From the NCBI GenBank assembly GCA_018065005.1, contig JAGHUD010000013.1:22846-86845 (forward strand): a stretch of 64,000 bases of DNA, written 5' to 3'. Position numbers and translations under genes: made by a program. Below, one piece after another: positions 44,233 through 52,860 of the stretch. Source of the DNA: Candidatus Physcousia equi (GTDB lineage: Bacteria; Bacteroidota; Bacteroidia; Bacteroidales; Bacteroidaceae). The notes under the pieces are model-generated. The model was given only the letters and a program-made list of their open reading frames with translations, was not told the origin of the DNA and made no database searches. Positions within the stretch are counted from its first letter, which is position 1; every line of letters starts with the position of its first letter.

Positions 44233-44526
44233 TCAGGCCTCCTTCATCGCTTGTTCGAGGGCACGGCAGAGCTGGTCAGGACAGCTGGTGCGTTTCATGC
44301 CGCAGCGTGTGCCGTCGAGGCGGTTGATGATCTGGTCTGCCTTCATGCCCACAACGAGTTGTGCGAGTCCTTTTGTATTTCCGTCGCAACCCCCATAGAA
44401 GTGGCAGTGTGTGACGATGCCGTCCTTCACGCCCACTTCTATGAACTGGCTGCACGTTCCTTGTGTCTTGTAGAGCGTCTTGACGCTTCCGTCTTCAGCT
44501 CGTTGTGTGCCAATGGTCTCCATCAT
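44233..44526 (-). CDS. TSCPD domain protein
   Basis: A 97-residue protein carrying the family motif TSCPDQLCRAL and a further set of cysteines (CSQFIEV, CHFYGGCDGN, CGMK), matching the TIGR03905-type TSCPD domain, also found at the C-terminus of some class II ribonucleotide reductases. The cysteines suggest metal binding or redox function. The ATG at 44526 overlaps the yebC stop as ATGA. Confidence 0.85.
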   Translation of the reverse strand: MMETIGTQRAEDGSVKTLYKTQGTCSQFIEVGVKDGIVTHCHFYGGCDGNTKGLAQLVVGMKADQIINRLDGTRCGMKRTSCPDQLCRALEQAMKEA

Positions 44527-45260
44527 TCGGGTTTCATGTTGGTGTAGACGGTCTGGACGTCGTCGAAGTCCTCCATCTTCTCCACCATCTTGTTGATGGT
44601 CTCGCGCTGCTCGGGAGTCACCTCCTTGAGGTCGTTGGGGATGTAGGTGAACTCACCGCCAACCTCCTCGTAGCCGTCTGCTTCGAGCTTCTTCTGTATC
44701 TCGTTGTAGCTGGTAGGCTCGCCGTAGATGGTGATGGTGGTCACGTCCTTCTCCTCGTCGTATTCCTCGTCGTATTCCTCGTCTACTCCGTAGTCGATCA
44801 TCTCGAGCACGAAGTCGTCCATGTCCATGTCAGCCTTCTTCTTGGAGGTGAAGACGCACTTGTGGTCGGAGAGGAACGAGAGGCTACCCGTGGTGCCCAT
44901 GTTGCCGTTGAACTTGTTGAAGATGCTGCGCACGTCAGCCACCGTGCGCGTGGTGTTGTCGGTCAGCGTGTCCACAAAGATAGCCACGCCGTGGGGGCCA
45001 TATCCTTCGTAGGTGACACTCTTGTAGTCGCTCGTGTCCTTGCCCATGGCATTCTTGATGGCGCGTTCGATGTTGTCCTTCGGCATGTTCTCACGCTTGC
45101 AGACGGCGATGATGCTTCGCAGTGTGGGGTTCGTGTCGGGGTCCGGACCGCCAGCCTTCACGGCTATGGCGATTTGCTTGCCCAGTCGGGTGAACGTCTT
45201 GGCCATGTGGCCCCATCTTTTCAGTTTTGTGGCTTTGCGGTATTCAAATGCTCTTCCCAT
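44523..45260 (-). CDS. YebC/PmpR family regulator
   Basis: A 245-residue YebC family protein with the beginning MGRAFEYRKATKLKRW, the KAGGPDPDTNPTLR motif and the KDNIERAI segment. Family members act as transcriptional regulators or, as recently reported, as factors that relieve ribosome stalling. An acidic in-frame repeat, DEEYDEEYDEEKD, lies in the loop of domain 3. It is 129 bp after pheT and overlaps the TSCPD gene; the gap has a weak C6/G6 hairpin but no promoter. Confidence 0.92.
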   Translation of the reverse strand: MGRAFEYRKATKLKRWGHMAKTFTRLGKQIAIAVKAGGPDPDTNPTLRSIIAVCKRENMPKDNIERAIKNAMGKDTSDYKSVTYEGYGPHGVAIFVDTLTDNTTRTVADVRSIFNKFNGNMGTTGSLSFLSDHKCVFTSKKKADMDMDDFVLEMIDYGVDEEYDEEYDEEKDVTTITIYGEPTSYNEIQKKLEADGYEEVGGEFTYIPNDLKEVTPEQRETINKMVEKMEDFDDVQTVYTNMKPE

Positions 45261-45389
45261 AGTGAAATGTGCCCCCCTCTTATCCCCTTGTTGGGGGGAA
45301 GACCAATTCGAGGGCGTCGGGTCTTTAGGTTTCTTGTTTTCTTATTCTATTATATGTTTCGTCCGCGCGTGACGTTGCTAGCGGCTTGA

Positions 45390-47897
45390 TCATCTCAGTT
45401 CGGCATTCAGCTGTTTGGTCAGGTTGCCGATGAGCTTCTGCATGATGGCGTCGATCTGCTTGTCGTTGAGCGTCTTGTCGTTGTCTTGCAGGATGAAGTT
45501 GACGGCGTACGACTTCTTGCCGGCAGGCAGGTTCTTGCCTTCGTAGACATCGAAGAGGCGCACCTCGCGCAGCAGTTTCTTCTCCGTCTGATAGGCAATC
45601 TTCTCTATTTCGGCAAACTCGACACTCTTGTCCAGCAGCAGTGCGAGGTCGCGGCTCACCGCCGGGAACTTGCTGATCTCCTTGTAGGTCACGGCAGTCT
45701 TCTGGATGAGCTTCATGAGCAGCTTCCAGTTGATGTCGGCAAAGTAGACCGGCGCAGCGATGTCGAATCGCTTCTGGAGCGTGTGTGCCACCACACCCAT
45801 CTTGACGAGTTGTTTGCCGCCTCTGTTCTGAATCTGGATGGCCTTGTCGAAGATGCTGTCCTCAAGTGGAGCAAAGACGAGCATGCCGAAGGGCACACCG
45901 CAGCGGTTGAGGATGTTCATCACGTAGGCTTTCAGTTCGGCAAAAGAACTGTCCTCGTCGGGATGTGCCCAGTTGCCTTCCACGCGCTTGCCCGTCACCC
46001 ACAGACCCAGGTGGGCGTCCTCGCTGTATGCGTCGAGCACGTGCTTGATGACTTCCGGTTCGCGACTCGACGACACGCCCGGGATGATGTCTGCACACTT
46101 CTTCTCGGCATGGAAGTAGTAGCAGTTGCCAAATTCGAAGAAGCGCAGGTTAGGCATCTTGTAGTTGGCATTGCGCTGGATGCTCTCCAGACCGCCAAAG
46201 AGCAACGTCTGGCGCAGCACGCTGAGGTCCTGACTGAGGGGGTTGAGCAGGCGCACACAGTTTTCAGCCTTCACGCTGCCCGTCTCCTCATAGTAGGAAG
46301 CCTTCTGGAGCGAGTTGTTCAGTATTTCGTTGAAGCCGCATCCCACGAGCTGTTCGCCCACGAGGTTCAGCAGTTTGTGGCTCTTGTCGTTTTCGCCCTT
46401 CACGGCGATGCACGAGTTCATCGACTGCGGAATCTCCACGTTGTTGTAGCCATAGATGCGCAAGATGTCCTCCACCACGTCACAGGGTCGCTGCACGTCG
46501 ACGCGATAAGCCGGCACCTCCAGTTTCAAGCCCTCATTCGTCTCCTCCAGCACCTTCATCTCGAGGCTTTCGCAGATGCTCTTGATGGTGTTGTGGGGCA
46601 GTTGCTTGCCAATGAGTCGGTCGCAGTAGGCGAAGGTGAGGTCGACGATGAAGTTGTGGGCAGGACGCGGGTTCACGTCCACAATCTCCATGCTCACCTC
46701 AGCCCCAGCCAGTTCCTTTGCCATGATGGCAGCCTGCTTGAGGGCATAGACTTGTCCGAAGGGGTCGATGCCACGCTCGAAGCGGAAGGAAGCATCGGTG
46801 GAGAGTCCATGGCGGCGTGCACTCTTGCGTATCCAGGTGGGATTGAAGTAGGCGCTCTCGAGCAGCACGTTCTTTGTGGTCTCATAGGTGCCGCTGCCCT
46901 TGCCTCCAAACACGCCAGCGATGCACATAGGCTCCTCGGCATTGCAGATGGCGAGGTCGCGCTCGCTGAGCTTGTGCTCCACACCGTCGAGGGTGACGAA
47001 AGGCGTGCCTTCGGGCATCGTCTTCACTATCACTTTGCCCCCCTTGATCATGTCGGCGTCGAAGCAGTGCAGGGGCTGACCGTAAGCCATCATGATGTAG
47101 TTGGTGATGTCCACAATGTTGTTGATGGGGCGCAGACCTATCACCTTGAGGCGATTCTGCAACCATTCGGGCGACTCCTTCACCTCGCAGTTGCGCAGCG
47201 AAACGGCACAGTAGCGGGGGCAAGCCTCGTCGGCTTCCACCTCGACGCTGATGGGCAACTCGTTGTTGTCCACCTGGAAAGCCTCGTCGCTGGGGCGGTG
47301 CAGGGCGGTGGGGATGCCGTTCTGCACGAGGTAGGCATAGAGGTCGCGTGCCACGCCATAATGCGAGCAAGCGTCGGCACGGTTGGGCGTGATGTCCACC
47401 TCGATGAGGTAGTCGCTCTCCAGATGATAGTATTCGGCAGCCGGTGTGCCCACCACAGCGCCTTCGGGCAGCACGATGATGCCGTCGTGGCTCGTGCCGA
47501 TGCCTATTTCGTCTTCGGCACAGATCATGCCGTTGCTCTCCACGCCGCGCAGCTTGCTCTTCTTGATGGTGAAGCATTCGTCGCCATCGTAGAGCTTGGT
47601 GCCCAGTGTTGCCACGATGACCTTCTGGCCTGCTGCCACGTTGGGTGCTCCGCAGACAATCTGCGTGGGCTCGCCCGTGCCGAGGTCGACGGTGGTGATG
47701 TGCATGTGGTCGCTGTTGGGGTGAACCTCGCAGGTGAGCACCTGTCCCACGACAAGTCCCTGCAGTCCGCCCTTGATGGTTTGCACCTCTTCGACGCTGT
47801 CTACTTCGAGACCGCCAGAGGTGAGTGCGTCGGCCACTTCCTGAGCCGACATGTCAAAGTCTACGTATTCACGCAGCCATTTGTAGGAAATATTCAT
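45390..47897 (-). CDS. pheT: Phenylalanine-tRNA ligase beta subunit
   Basis: The beta chain of the alpha2-beta2 phenylalanyl-tRNA synthetase, 835 residues. It has the MNISYKWLREYVDF beginning, the EMAP-like tRNA-binding domain (about residues 40-155, with CGAPNVAAGQ), the B3/B4 editing domain, B5, the catalytic-like core (RFERGIDP) and the C-terminal FDX-ACB anticodon-binding domain (FPAVSRDLALLLDKS and the end NDKTLNDKQIDAI). The alpha subunit gene is not in this window, so pheS and pheT are not adjacent here. Confidence 0.97.
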   Translation of the reverse strand: MNISYKWLREYVDFDMSAQEVADALTSGGLEVDSVEEVQTIKGGLQGLVVGQVLTCEVHPNSDHMHITTVDLGTGEPTQIVCGAPNVAAGQKVIVATLGTKLYDGDECFTIKKSKLRGVESNGMICAEDEIGIGTSHDGIIVLPEGAVVGTPAAEYYHLESDYLIEVDITPNRADACSHYGVARDLYAYLVQNGIPTALHRPSDEAFQVDNNELPISVEVEADEACPRYCAVSLRNCEVKESPEWLQNRLKVIGLRPINNIVDITNYIMMAYGQPLHCFDADMIKGGKVIVKTMPEGTPFVTLDGVEHKLSERDLAICNAEEPMCIAGVFGGKGSGTYETTKNVLLESAYFNPTWIRKSARRHGLSTDASFRFERGIDPFGQVYALKQAAIMAKELAGAEVSMEIVDVNPRPAHNFIVDLTFAYCDRLIGKQLPHNTIKSICESLEMKVLEETNEGLKLEVPAYRVDVQRPCDVVEDILRIYGYNNVEIPQSMNSCIAVKGENDKSHKLLNLVGEQLVGCGFNEILNNSLQKASYYEETGSVKAENCVRLLNPLSQDLSVLRQTLLFGGLESIQRNANYKMPNLRFFEFGNCYYFHAEKKCADIIPGVSSSREPEVIKHVLDAYSEDAHLGLWVTGKRVEGNWAHPDEDSSFAELKAYVMNILNRCGVPFGMLVFAPLEDSIFDKAIQIQNRGGKQLVKMGVVAHTLQKRFDIAAPVYFADINWKLLMKLIQKTAVTYKEISKFPAVSRDLALLLDKSVEFAEIEKIAYQTEKKLLREVRLFDVYEGKNLPAGKKSYAVNFILQDNDKTLNDKQIDAIMQKLIGNLTKQLNAELR

Positions 47898-47941
47898 TGC
47901 AATGTTGGGTTGTAGTTTCTACTTATTCCATAAATCGACCG

Positions 47942-47973
47942 CAAAATTACAATATTTTTTTCATTTCGCCAAA
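47942..47973 (-). promoter_or_regulatory. Promoter of pheT
   Basis: TTTG (47973-47970), 20 bases, then TAATTTTG (47949-47942) on the minus strand, a complete consensus match 45 bp before the start codon. Confidence 0.75.
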
Positions 47974-48153
47974 ACTATTTCTTATTTTTAGTGCAAGGGG
48001 GCACGGTGGTCTGGCGCGCGAACTATCGCTTTGCTACCTGAATACGCTCATTTGCTTTCATTTTGTTTTTCTGTTTTTGCGGCAAAGCCGCAGCCAAAAA
48101 GAAATTTTTGAGTGTTTTTCGTGCAGTAAAATGTTGTTCGAGCAGGGAAAAAA

Positions 48154-48172
48154 AGTTTCTGCTGCAGAAACT
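48154..48172. repeat. Single copy of the 19-bp dyad element
   Basis: AGTTTCTGCTGCAGAAACT, identical to the consensus of the arrays at 7278 and 26752, occurs once, preceded by an A-run. It lies in the 631-bp non-coding gap 47898-48528 between the pheT promoter and the 3' end of the glycosidase gene. The rest of this gap holds the pheT promoter and the hairpin at 48425; the short open frames there look non-coding. Confidence 0.8.
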
Positions 48173-48424
48173 CACGGTTTATGTGCCTCTTCTCGCCTTA
48201 TTATGGTGGTAAAAACCGGCATCTTGCCGCCATCGTGCCATGGAAGTGGTTGAAAATCAAATCTTGCCTATGCTGTCTGTGGCGAAAAAAGTCACCATCG
48301 GCGGGTCGGTCTGCTTCGCGCTGCGTGATTCTTGGCGCGCGTTGAAATATCAAAATGCTAACGGAAATGCGCAAATGGATATCAAAAAGTATTGTTGCCA
48401 TTCAGAAAAGACTGGACCCATACG

Positions 48425-48466
48425 CAGAAAGGGCTGGACCCACACAAGTGGATTCAGCCCTTTCTG
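48425..48466 (-). terminator. Terminator of the secreted glycosidase gene
   Basis: A perfect 12-bp stem (CAGAAAGGGCTG / CAGCCCTTTCTG) encloses a second small stem (CCAC/GTGG). It lies 62 bp beyond the stop codon on the minus strand. The T-run is weak, so it might be a 3' stabilising hairpin. Confidence 0.6.
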
Positions 48467-48528
48467 ATTATGTAGCAGACTCCTGTGCTTCGGTTTTCAT
48501 CCCTTCACAGGAGTTCTTGCCTGGCAGA

Positions 48529-51500
48529 TCAGTTGGCAGTAGCAGTGCCGTTGAGTTCGTACTGCTTGTTGTCTTTGACGATGACCACACGATTTCCCTT
48601 GACATACTTGCCTGAATTTGTCCAGGGAGCCACGACAGAGGGAGCCGTGTTGATGCCCGTGGGACCGTCCTCGGCGATGGCTTCGACGATGTAGTACTGG
48701 TTGCCGGCATCTTTGGTCGAATAGCTGTTGATCACGATGCCCTCGTTGTTCTGTCCAGCAGCCTGCATGTTGAAGTAGTTGCCAGCCACGCTGAACATCC
48801 AAGGATAGACGACGTTGCCCGTAGCGGTGATGGTGACGGCCTGCGTCTTGTTGTTGGTGAACATGCCGTTCGCACCGACGTACTTCTGCGCACCGCAGTT
48901 GTAGAGGTAGTACTTGCCGTTTTCGCTGATGATCTTGAACTGTTGGTTCACGTCCGTGCTGCTCTGTGCGGGAGCGGTGAAGCTCTTGCCGTTGTTGCTG
49001 CAGATCTGGGTGGGTGCGGCGTCGTTGTAGAGGAGGAATCCACGCTGGCAGACGATGTTGTAGACCTTGTTGTTGTCGAGTTCAGAGAGGTTCTTCACAC
49101 GCACGGGGGCGTTGGGGTCGATGTAGACTCGCTTCTCCTCGATGGTGGTGGTAGAGAACATGTAGAGGGTGTTCTTGGGCAGGGTGAGCGTCAGCTCAGT
49201 GTCGATGTCGATGTCCTCGCTCTCAGGCCATCCCTTCAGCACGGGCTGGTCGCTCCAGCACTTCTGCAGTTTGACGGTGCCTGTGATGCCAGCAGGGATG
49301 TTGAGTGCCTTGCGCAGGGTGGTCTTGAACTGCTTGCTGGCAGATTTGTCGTTGCCGTTGCGCAGTGTGAGCACAGCCTTACCACCGTTGTAGGCACCCC
49401 AACCATAGATCTCCGTTTCGGTGCCATTCCAGGGGTTGCCGCCCACCCAGTGTGCGTCGGGCAGCACGTCGGCATTCGCCTTTTGCCACTCGATGAGGTT
49501 GGCGAGGTCCTTCCAGAGGGCGCCCTGGTTGCCTTCGTTGTCGGCGATAGAGTTCATGAGGCTGTAGTCGTTGTAGAGCTCAACCATGCCCGAACCGCAT
49601 GCAAAGGCGCAACGGAGTTCGCGCAGGCAGGCATCGTAGGACATGTCCTTGCTCACAGCACCGAAGTTGCTGAGGATGAATCCATGCGTCATCAGGGTGT
49701 TGATGGGGCAGATGGGGCTGTTCTGAACATAGTTCTGATAGACGAGGCGGTCGCGATAGGTGATCCACTTCTCGCGGTCGATGGCGTTGTTGCCGATGGT
49801 GCCGTAGTCGTTCTCCTGGCGCCAGGTGGCATCGGTGTAGTGATACCAGAAGGGGCTTGCCCAGGTGCCGACGGTGGTGTTGAAGAAGATGTCGCGCTTG
49901 AGCTCTTCACGCACGAAGCGCTCCAGGCGGATGATGCCCTCGGCATTCTCGTTGCCAGCATCGCCCGCATCAGGACCCGTGGATGAGAACTGTGCACTGA
50001 TGCCGTCGAACTTGAAGAACTGGAAGCTCTTCTCGCCATTGGACAGTGTGCCTTGGTTGTTGATGAGGTTGGTGGCTGCCTTCTTGAAGACGTCATAGTA
50101 GGCCTTGTTGCCGAGCACCATGCCGCCCTTGCCGTTCCAGTAAGCACGACGGTAGTTGCCGCTCTGACCATAGCCTCCCACAGGACCGAGCCATGCTCCT
50201 ACGCCAGCTCCCATCTCTTGTGCCACAGCACTCATGTCGCGCATCTCGTTGGGGAATCCAGAGTGGAACTGCCATTCGCCATAGGTGTCCCAACCGTCGT
50301 CGATGACGAAGCTCTTGGGGGCTGCGCCATAGGTCTTATAGAGTTTGTCGAGCCAATGGCGTTCTACGTCGACCACCTGGTCTGAGACGAAGTTGGTGTG
50401 CTCCTTACCTGGGGCGGCATTGTTGCGGTTGATGTTGAGCTCATACCAGCTGATGTAGACAGGGTTGGCGCGCCAAGGCACGGCACGCTCGCGCTCGCTA
50501 TAGGCGAGGAAGCTGCGACGCTTCTGGTTGACGCTGTAGTCGGCAGATGTCTCTGTTCCGTCTTGTGCCACGAGGCCCACCACGGCGCTGATCTTCCAGT
50601 TCTCACCGTCGGGCAGGGTGGTGTTGCGGCTCCAGAGTCCCTGGATGGGCACGATGTCGGTGTCGATGATGGCACCGGGTTTCGCTGTGTAGACCTTGAC
50701 GCTGAGTTTGCTCGTTGCATCGATTGACTCGCTCACGCCATCGAGCATCACGCGGATGGTGTAGCTGCCGTCGCGGGGCGCCACGAAGGTGTAGACGTTC
50801 TTGGTGTGGGTGGTGCCGGTGTAGCCCATGTGGTAGTCGTTGGCATCGATGTTGTCGGCTGAAGATGAGTAGAGGTCGACGCCGCCGATGTAGAGCTTGT
50901 GGCTGCCGCTGGTGTAGGTGAGGGTGACTTCGACCTTTTGGTCCTTCTTGAGCTCGTAGCCATCGCGGGTGTAGGCATAGATGGCGCTGGGCTCTTTGCC
51001 TGTCGTCTCCTTGATGCGGGCAGGCACGAGGGCGTCGTCCATGTCCTTCCAGTCAGAGGCAGAGAGGGTGATGTCGGGATGGGTGGTGCTTAGAGCATAC
51101 TTGTCATCGTCGCCATTGCTGTCGCCCACCGTGTTGTAGGCAGTGGGGTGCTCAAGACCTGCAAAGATGCGGTCGGACATGAGCACGGCACCGCGGGTGT
51201 TGCCCACCACGGCAGGGGCTGAACCCGCCTGGTTGGCGTTGACGTTGTAGATCATGGGGATGACGTTGAACATCTTCACGTCGCCTTCTGCACGAAGTTC
51301 CATCTCGGTGCGGATATAGTGGCTGCCATCGCGCAGCACAGCGCGCCAGGTGAGATGGAGCGTGGATGTGCCAAAGGGGTATTCGTATTCTGCCACGAGG
51401 GCTTTGCCTGCGAAGTGCTCTGAGCCGCCTACAGCATCTGCCTGAGCCTGAAGGTCGACGATTTCGAGTTTTTTGTACTGCAGACCGCTGGCGGGAATCT

Positions 51501-52320
51501 CCGTGCCGCTGCCTATGCCGAGCTTGAAGATCTCGGTGCCAGGCTCAAGGTTCATGGCTTTCGAACCACCGAAGAAGAGGCGGTTGTCTTGGGTGAGGAA
51601 GGTGGCTGCCAGCACATTGTTGTAGAGCGTGATGGCGCTGCCCTCGTTGTCGGTGGCTACGGCTGCTTCGCCTACGGCTTGCTGCTGCAAGGGATAGAGG
51701 CTGGGCATGGTGTAGCTGGCGGTGCCGTGGGCTGCGAGGATGGTGGAGAGGTTGTCGGGCAGGACGACGGCAACAGGGTCGATGGGGTCAATGACGATGA
51801 CCTTCTCGATCGTCCAGCGGCTTCCTGCGTCCTGTGCACCATTTTGCTCCCAGAGGCCGAGGGTGATGCCTGCCTTGTCGAGTGGGTTTTTGCTTTGTCC
51901 GCCGTTCCAATTGATGTACTTGTCGTTGGTGCCGCTGGTGGTGTAGGGTTGAATCTCATACTTGCCAGTGGCATATTCGTTCACCTTGAATCGGGCACTG
52001 GCTGATTTCGTTGCAGACATGACAACGAAGTTCTGCTTGTTCTCATACGAGGCAGCAGAGGTGTAGGTCACCCACTGCTTCGCCGTCACGCTGTAGATGT
52101 AGTAGTCGCCTTCGTTGGCTGCAGCGAAGAAGGCAAACTTGCCATAGTTGGCAGCTGTCTGGGTGGTGCCAGTGGTGCCGTTGGCATAGAGCCCATTGGC
52201 GTTGTTCAGGGTGTAGACAAATTCTGGCTTCTCCACGTCGGTGGACACCTGAATGGCTGCCAGTGCTTCTTGTAAGCCCACAAACAGTAGTAGGGCAAAC
52301 AATGACAATAATTTTTTCAT
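48529..52320 (-). CDS. Large secreted clan GH-D-like glycosidase with beta-trefoil modules
   Basis: A 1263-residue exported protein (signal MKKLLSLFALLLFVGLQEALA). Residues of about 22-170 form a ricin/beta-trefoil-like module, then a beta-sandwich, an inserted NPCBM-like domain (HKLYIGGVDLYSSSADN near 480) and a TIM-barrel. In the barrel, FFKFDG (D772) and WRQENDYG (D838) fit the nucleophile and acid/base aspartates of GH36/GH27-type alpha-galactosidases. The C-terminal 200 residues form a second trefoil-like module (KYYLYNCGAQKYVGANG). Homologues are often mis-named enterotoxin. The substrate is unknown, probably an alpha-linked galactoside in a host or plant glycan. It stands alone, without SusC/SusD genes. 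Confidence 0.75.
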   Translation of the reverse strand: MKKLLSLFALLLFVGLQEALAAIQVSTDVEKPEFVYTLNNANGLYANGTTGTTQTAANYGKFAFFAAANEGDYYIYSVTAKQWVTYTSAASYENKQNFVVMSATKSASARFKVNEYATGKYEIQPYTTSGTNDKYINWNGGQSKNPLDKAGITLGLWEQNGAQDAGSRWTIEKVIVIDPIDPVAVVLPDNLSTILAAHGTASYTMPSLYPLQQQAVGEAAVATDNEGSAITLYNNVLAATFLTQDNRLFFGGSKAMNLEPGTEIFKLGIGSGTEIPASGLQYKKLEIVDLQAQADAVGGSEHFAGKALVAEYEYPFGTSTLHLTWRAVLRDGSHYIRTEMELRAEGDVKMFNVIPMIYNVNANQAGSAPAVVGNTRGAVLMSDRIFAGLEHPTAYNTVGDSNGDDDKYALSTTHPDITLSASDWKDMDDALVPARIKETTGKEPSAIYAYTRDGYELKKDQKVEVTLTYTSGSHKLYIGGVDLYSSSADNIDANDYHMGYTGTTHTKNVYTFVAPRDGSYTIRVMLDGVSESIDATSKLSVKVYTAKPGAIIDTDIVPIQGLWSRNTTLPDGENWKISAVVGLVAQDGTETSADYSVNQKRRSFLAYSERERAVPWRANPVYISWYELNINRNNAAPGKEHTNFVSDQVVDVERHWLDKLYKTYGAAPKSFVIDDGWDTYGEWQFHSGFPNEMRDMSAVAQEMGAGVGAWLGPVGGYGQSGNYRRAYWNGKGGMVLGNKAYYDVFKKAATNLINNQGTLSNGEKSFQFFKFDGISAQFSSTGPDAGDAGNENAEGIIRLERFVREELKRDIFFNTTVGTWASPFWYHYTDATWRQENDYGTIGNNAIDREKWITYRDRLVYQNYVQNSPICPINTLMTHGFILSNFGAVSKDMSYDACLRELRCAFACGSGMVELYNDYSLMNSIADNEGNQGALWKDLANLIEWQKANADVLPDAHWVGGNPWNGTETEIYGWGAYNGGKAVLTLRNGNDKSASKQFKTTLRKALNIPAGITGTVKLQKCWSDQPVLKGWPESEDIDIDTELTLTLPKNTLYMFSTTTIEEKRVYIDPNAPVRVKNLSELDNNKVYNIVCQRGFLLYNDAAPTQICSNNGKSFTAPAQSSTDVNQQFKIISENGKYYLYNCGAQKYVGANGMFTNNKTQAVTITATGNVVYPWMFSVAGNYFNMQAAGQNNEGIVINSYSTKDAGNQYYIVEAIAEDGPTGINTAPSVVAPWTNSGKYVKGNRVVIVKDNKQYELNGTATAN

Positions 52321-52385
52321 CTCTGTTGTTGTTAAGGATGTGATAGAATAAATGATAGAATAAATAATAGTTGTAAATTAGCGTG

Positions 52386-52393
52386 CAAAATTA
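52386..52393 (-). promoter_or_regulatory. -7 element of the glycosidase gene
   Basis: TAATTTTG on the minus strand, 65 bp before the start codon. The -33 region is a long T/A tract (about 14 T at 52419-52432 on the plus strand) rather than a clear TTTG. Confidence 0.45.
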
Positions 52394-52541
52394 CAAAAAA
52401 ATACAGAAATAAATCCATTTTTTTTTTTTTTTACATAACTATGCCATTTTCTGTATCTTCTGAGCCGATTTCTAATGTTTTGTTACGCTTTTTGCCATTG
52501 TTTTGTAGTGCATGAGGCGTCTGTGGGTGTGCAGAAAAAGA

Positions 52542-52574
52542 GCCATCCCTAACTCGCGGAGAGATAGGGATGGC
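52542..52574 (-). terminator. Terminator of tRNA-Arg
   Basis: GCCATCCCTA / TAGGGATGGC, a perfect 10-bp stem with a 13-base loop, followed on the minus strand by TCTTTTTCTG. It begins 5 bp after the tRNA 3' end. Confidence 0.85.
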
Positions 52575-52579
52575 AGAAG

Positions 52580-52653
52580 TGACCTCGGCGGGACTCTAAC
52601 CCGCGACACTCAGAACCGGAATCTGATGCTCTATACAACTGAGCTACGAGGCC
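52580..52653 (-). tRNA. tRNA-Arg (anticodon CCG)
   Basis: A full cloverleaf of 74 bases can be drawn on the minus strand. The acceptor stem is GGCCTCG with CGAGGTC (one G-U pair) and discriminator A. The D arm is GCTC/GAGC, the anticodon arm TCAGA-TTCCGGT-TCTGA and the T arm GCGGG-TTAGAGT-CCCGC. The anticodon CCG reads Arg CGG codons. The 3' CCA is not encoded. It has its own promoter and terminator. Confidence 0.95.
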
Positions 52654-52684
52654 TTGAGTGAAGTCATGCTCAGCATTGACAACG

Positions 52685-52715
52685 CAAAGGTAAGTCTTTT
52701 TGGTCACATGACAAA
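52685..52715 (-). promoter_or_regulatory. Promoter of tRNA-Arg
   Basis: TTTG (52715-52712), 19 bases, then TACCTTTG (52692-52685) on the minus strand. Full match, 31 bp before the mature tRNA 5' end. Confidence 0.75.
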
Positions 52716-52796
52716 AGGATTGTGCGTTTTTTTTGTCTATTTCACGCATTCGAGCTTGCATTTTGCCAAGTGAAATCAAATAAAGTAGTAAAAAAG

Positions 52797-52828
52797 TTTG
52801 GCATTTTGATAGAATTGCCCTAACTTTG
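52797..52828 (+). promoter_or_regulatory. Promoter of asnA
   Basis: TTTG (52797-52800), 20 bases, then TAACTTTG (52821-52828). Full match, 32 bp before the ATG. Confidence 0.8.
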
Positions 52829-52860
52829 CAGCGCAAAAGAAAACCAAATAGATAGAAAAT

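Noticed and set aside
45486..47915. An 809-codon open frame on the plus strand opposite pheT
   Set aside because: It is rich in Val/His/Leu/Ala with no recognisable domain and lies exactly antisense to a certain pheT. It is a side effect of the codon bias of the real gene. The same holds for 28213-30195 (opposite mutS2), 32777-34939 (opposite the relA-type gene) and several opposite the giant gene.
48240..48467. Small gene of 75 codons in the pheT-glycosidase gap
   Set aside because: It crosses the terminator hairpin at 48425, has no plausible promoter or family features, and the composition looks random.
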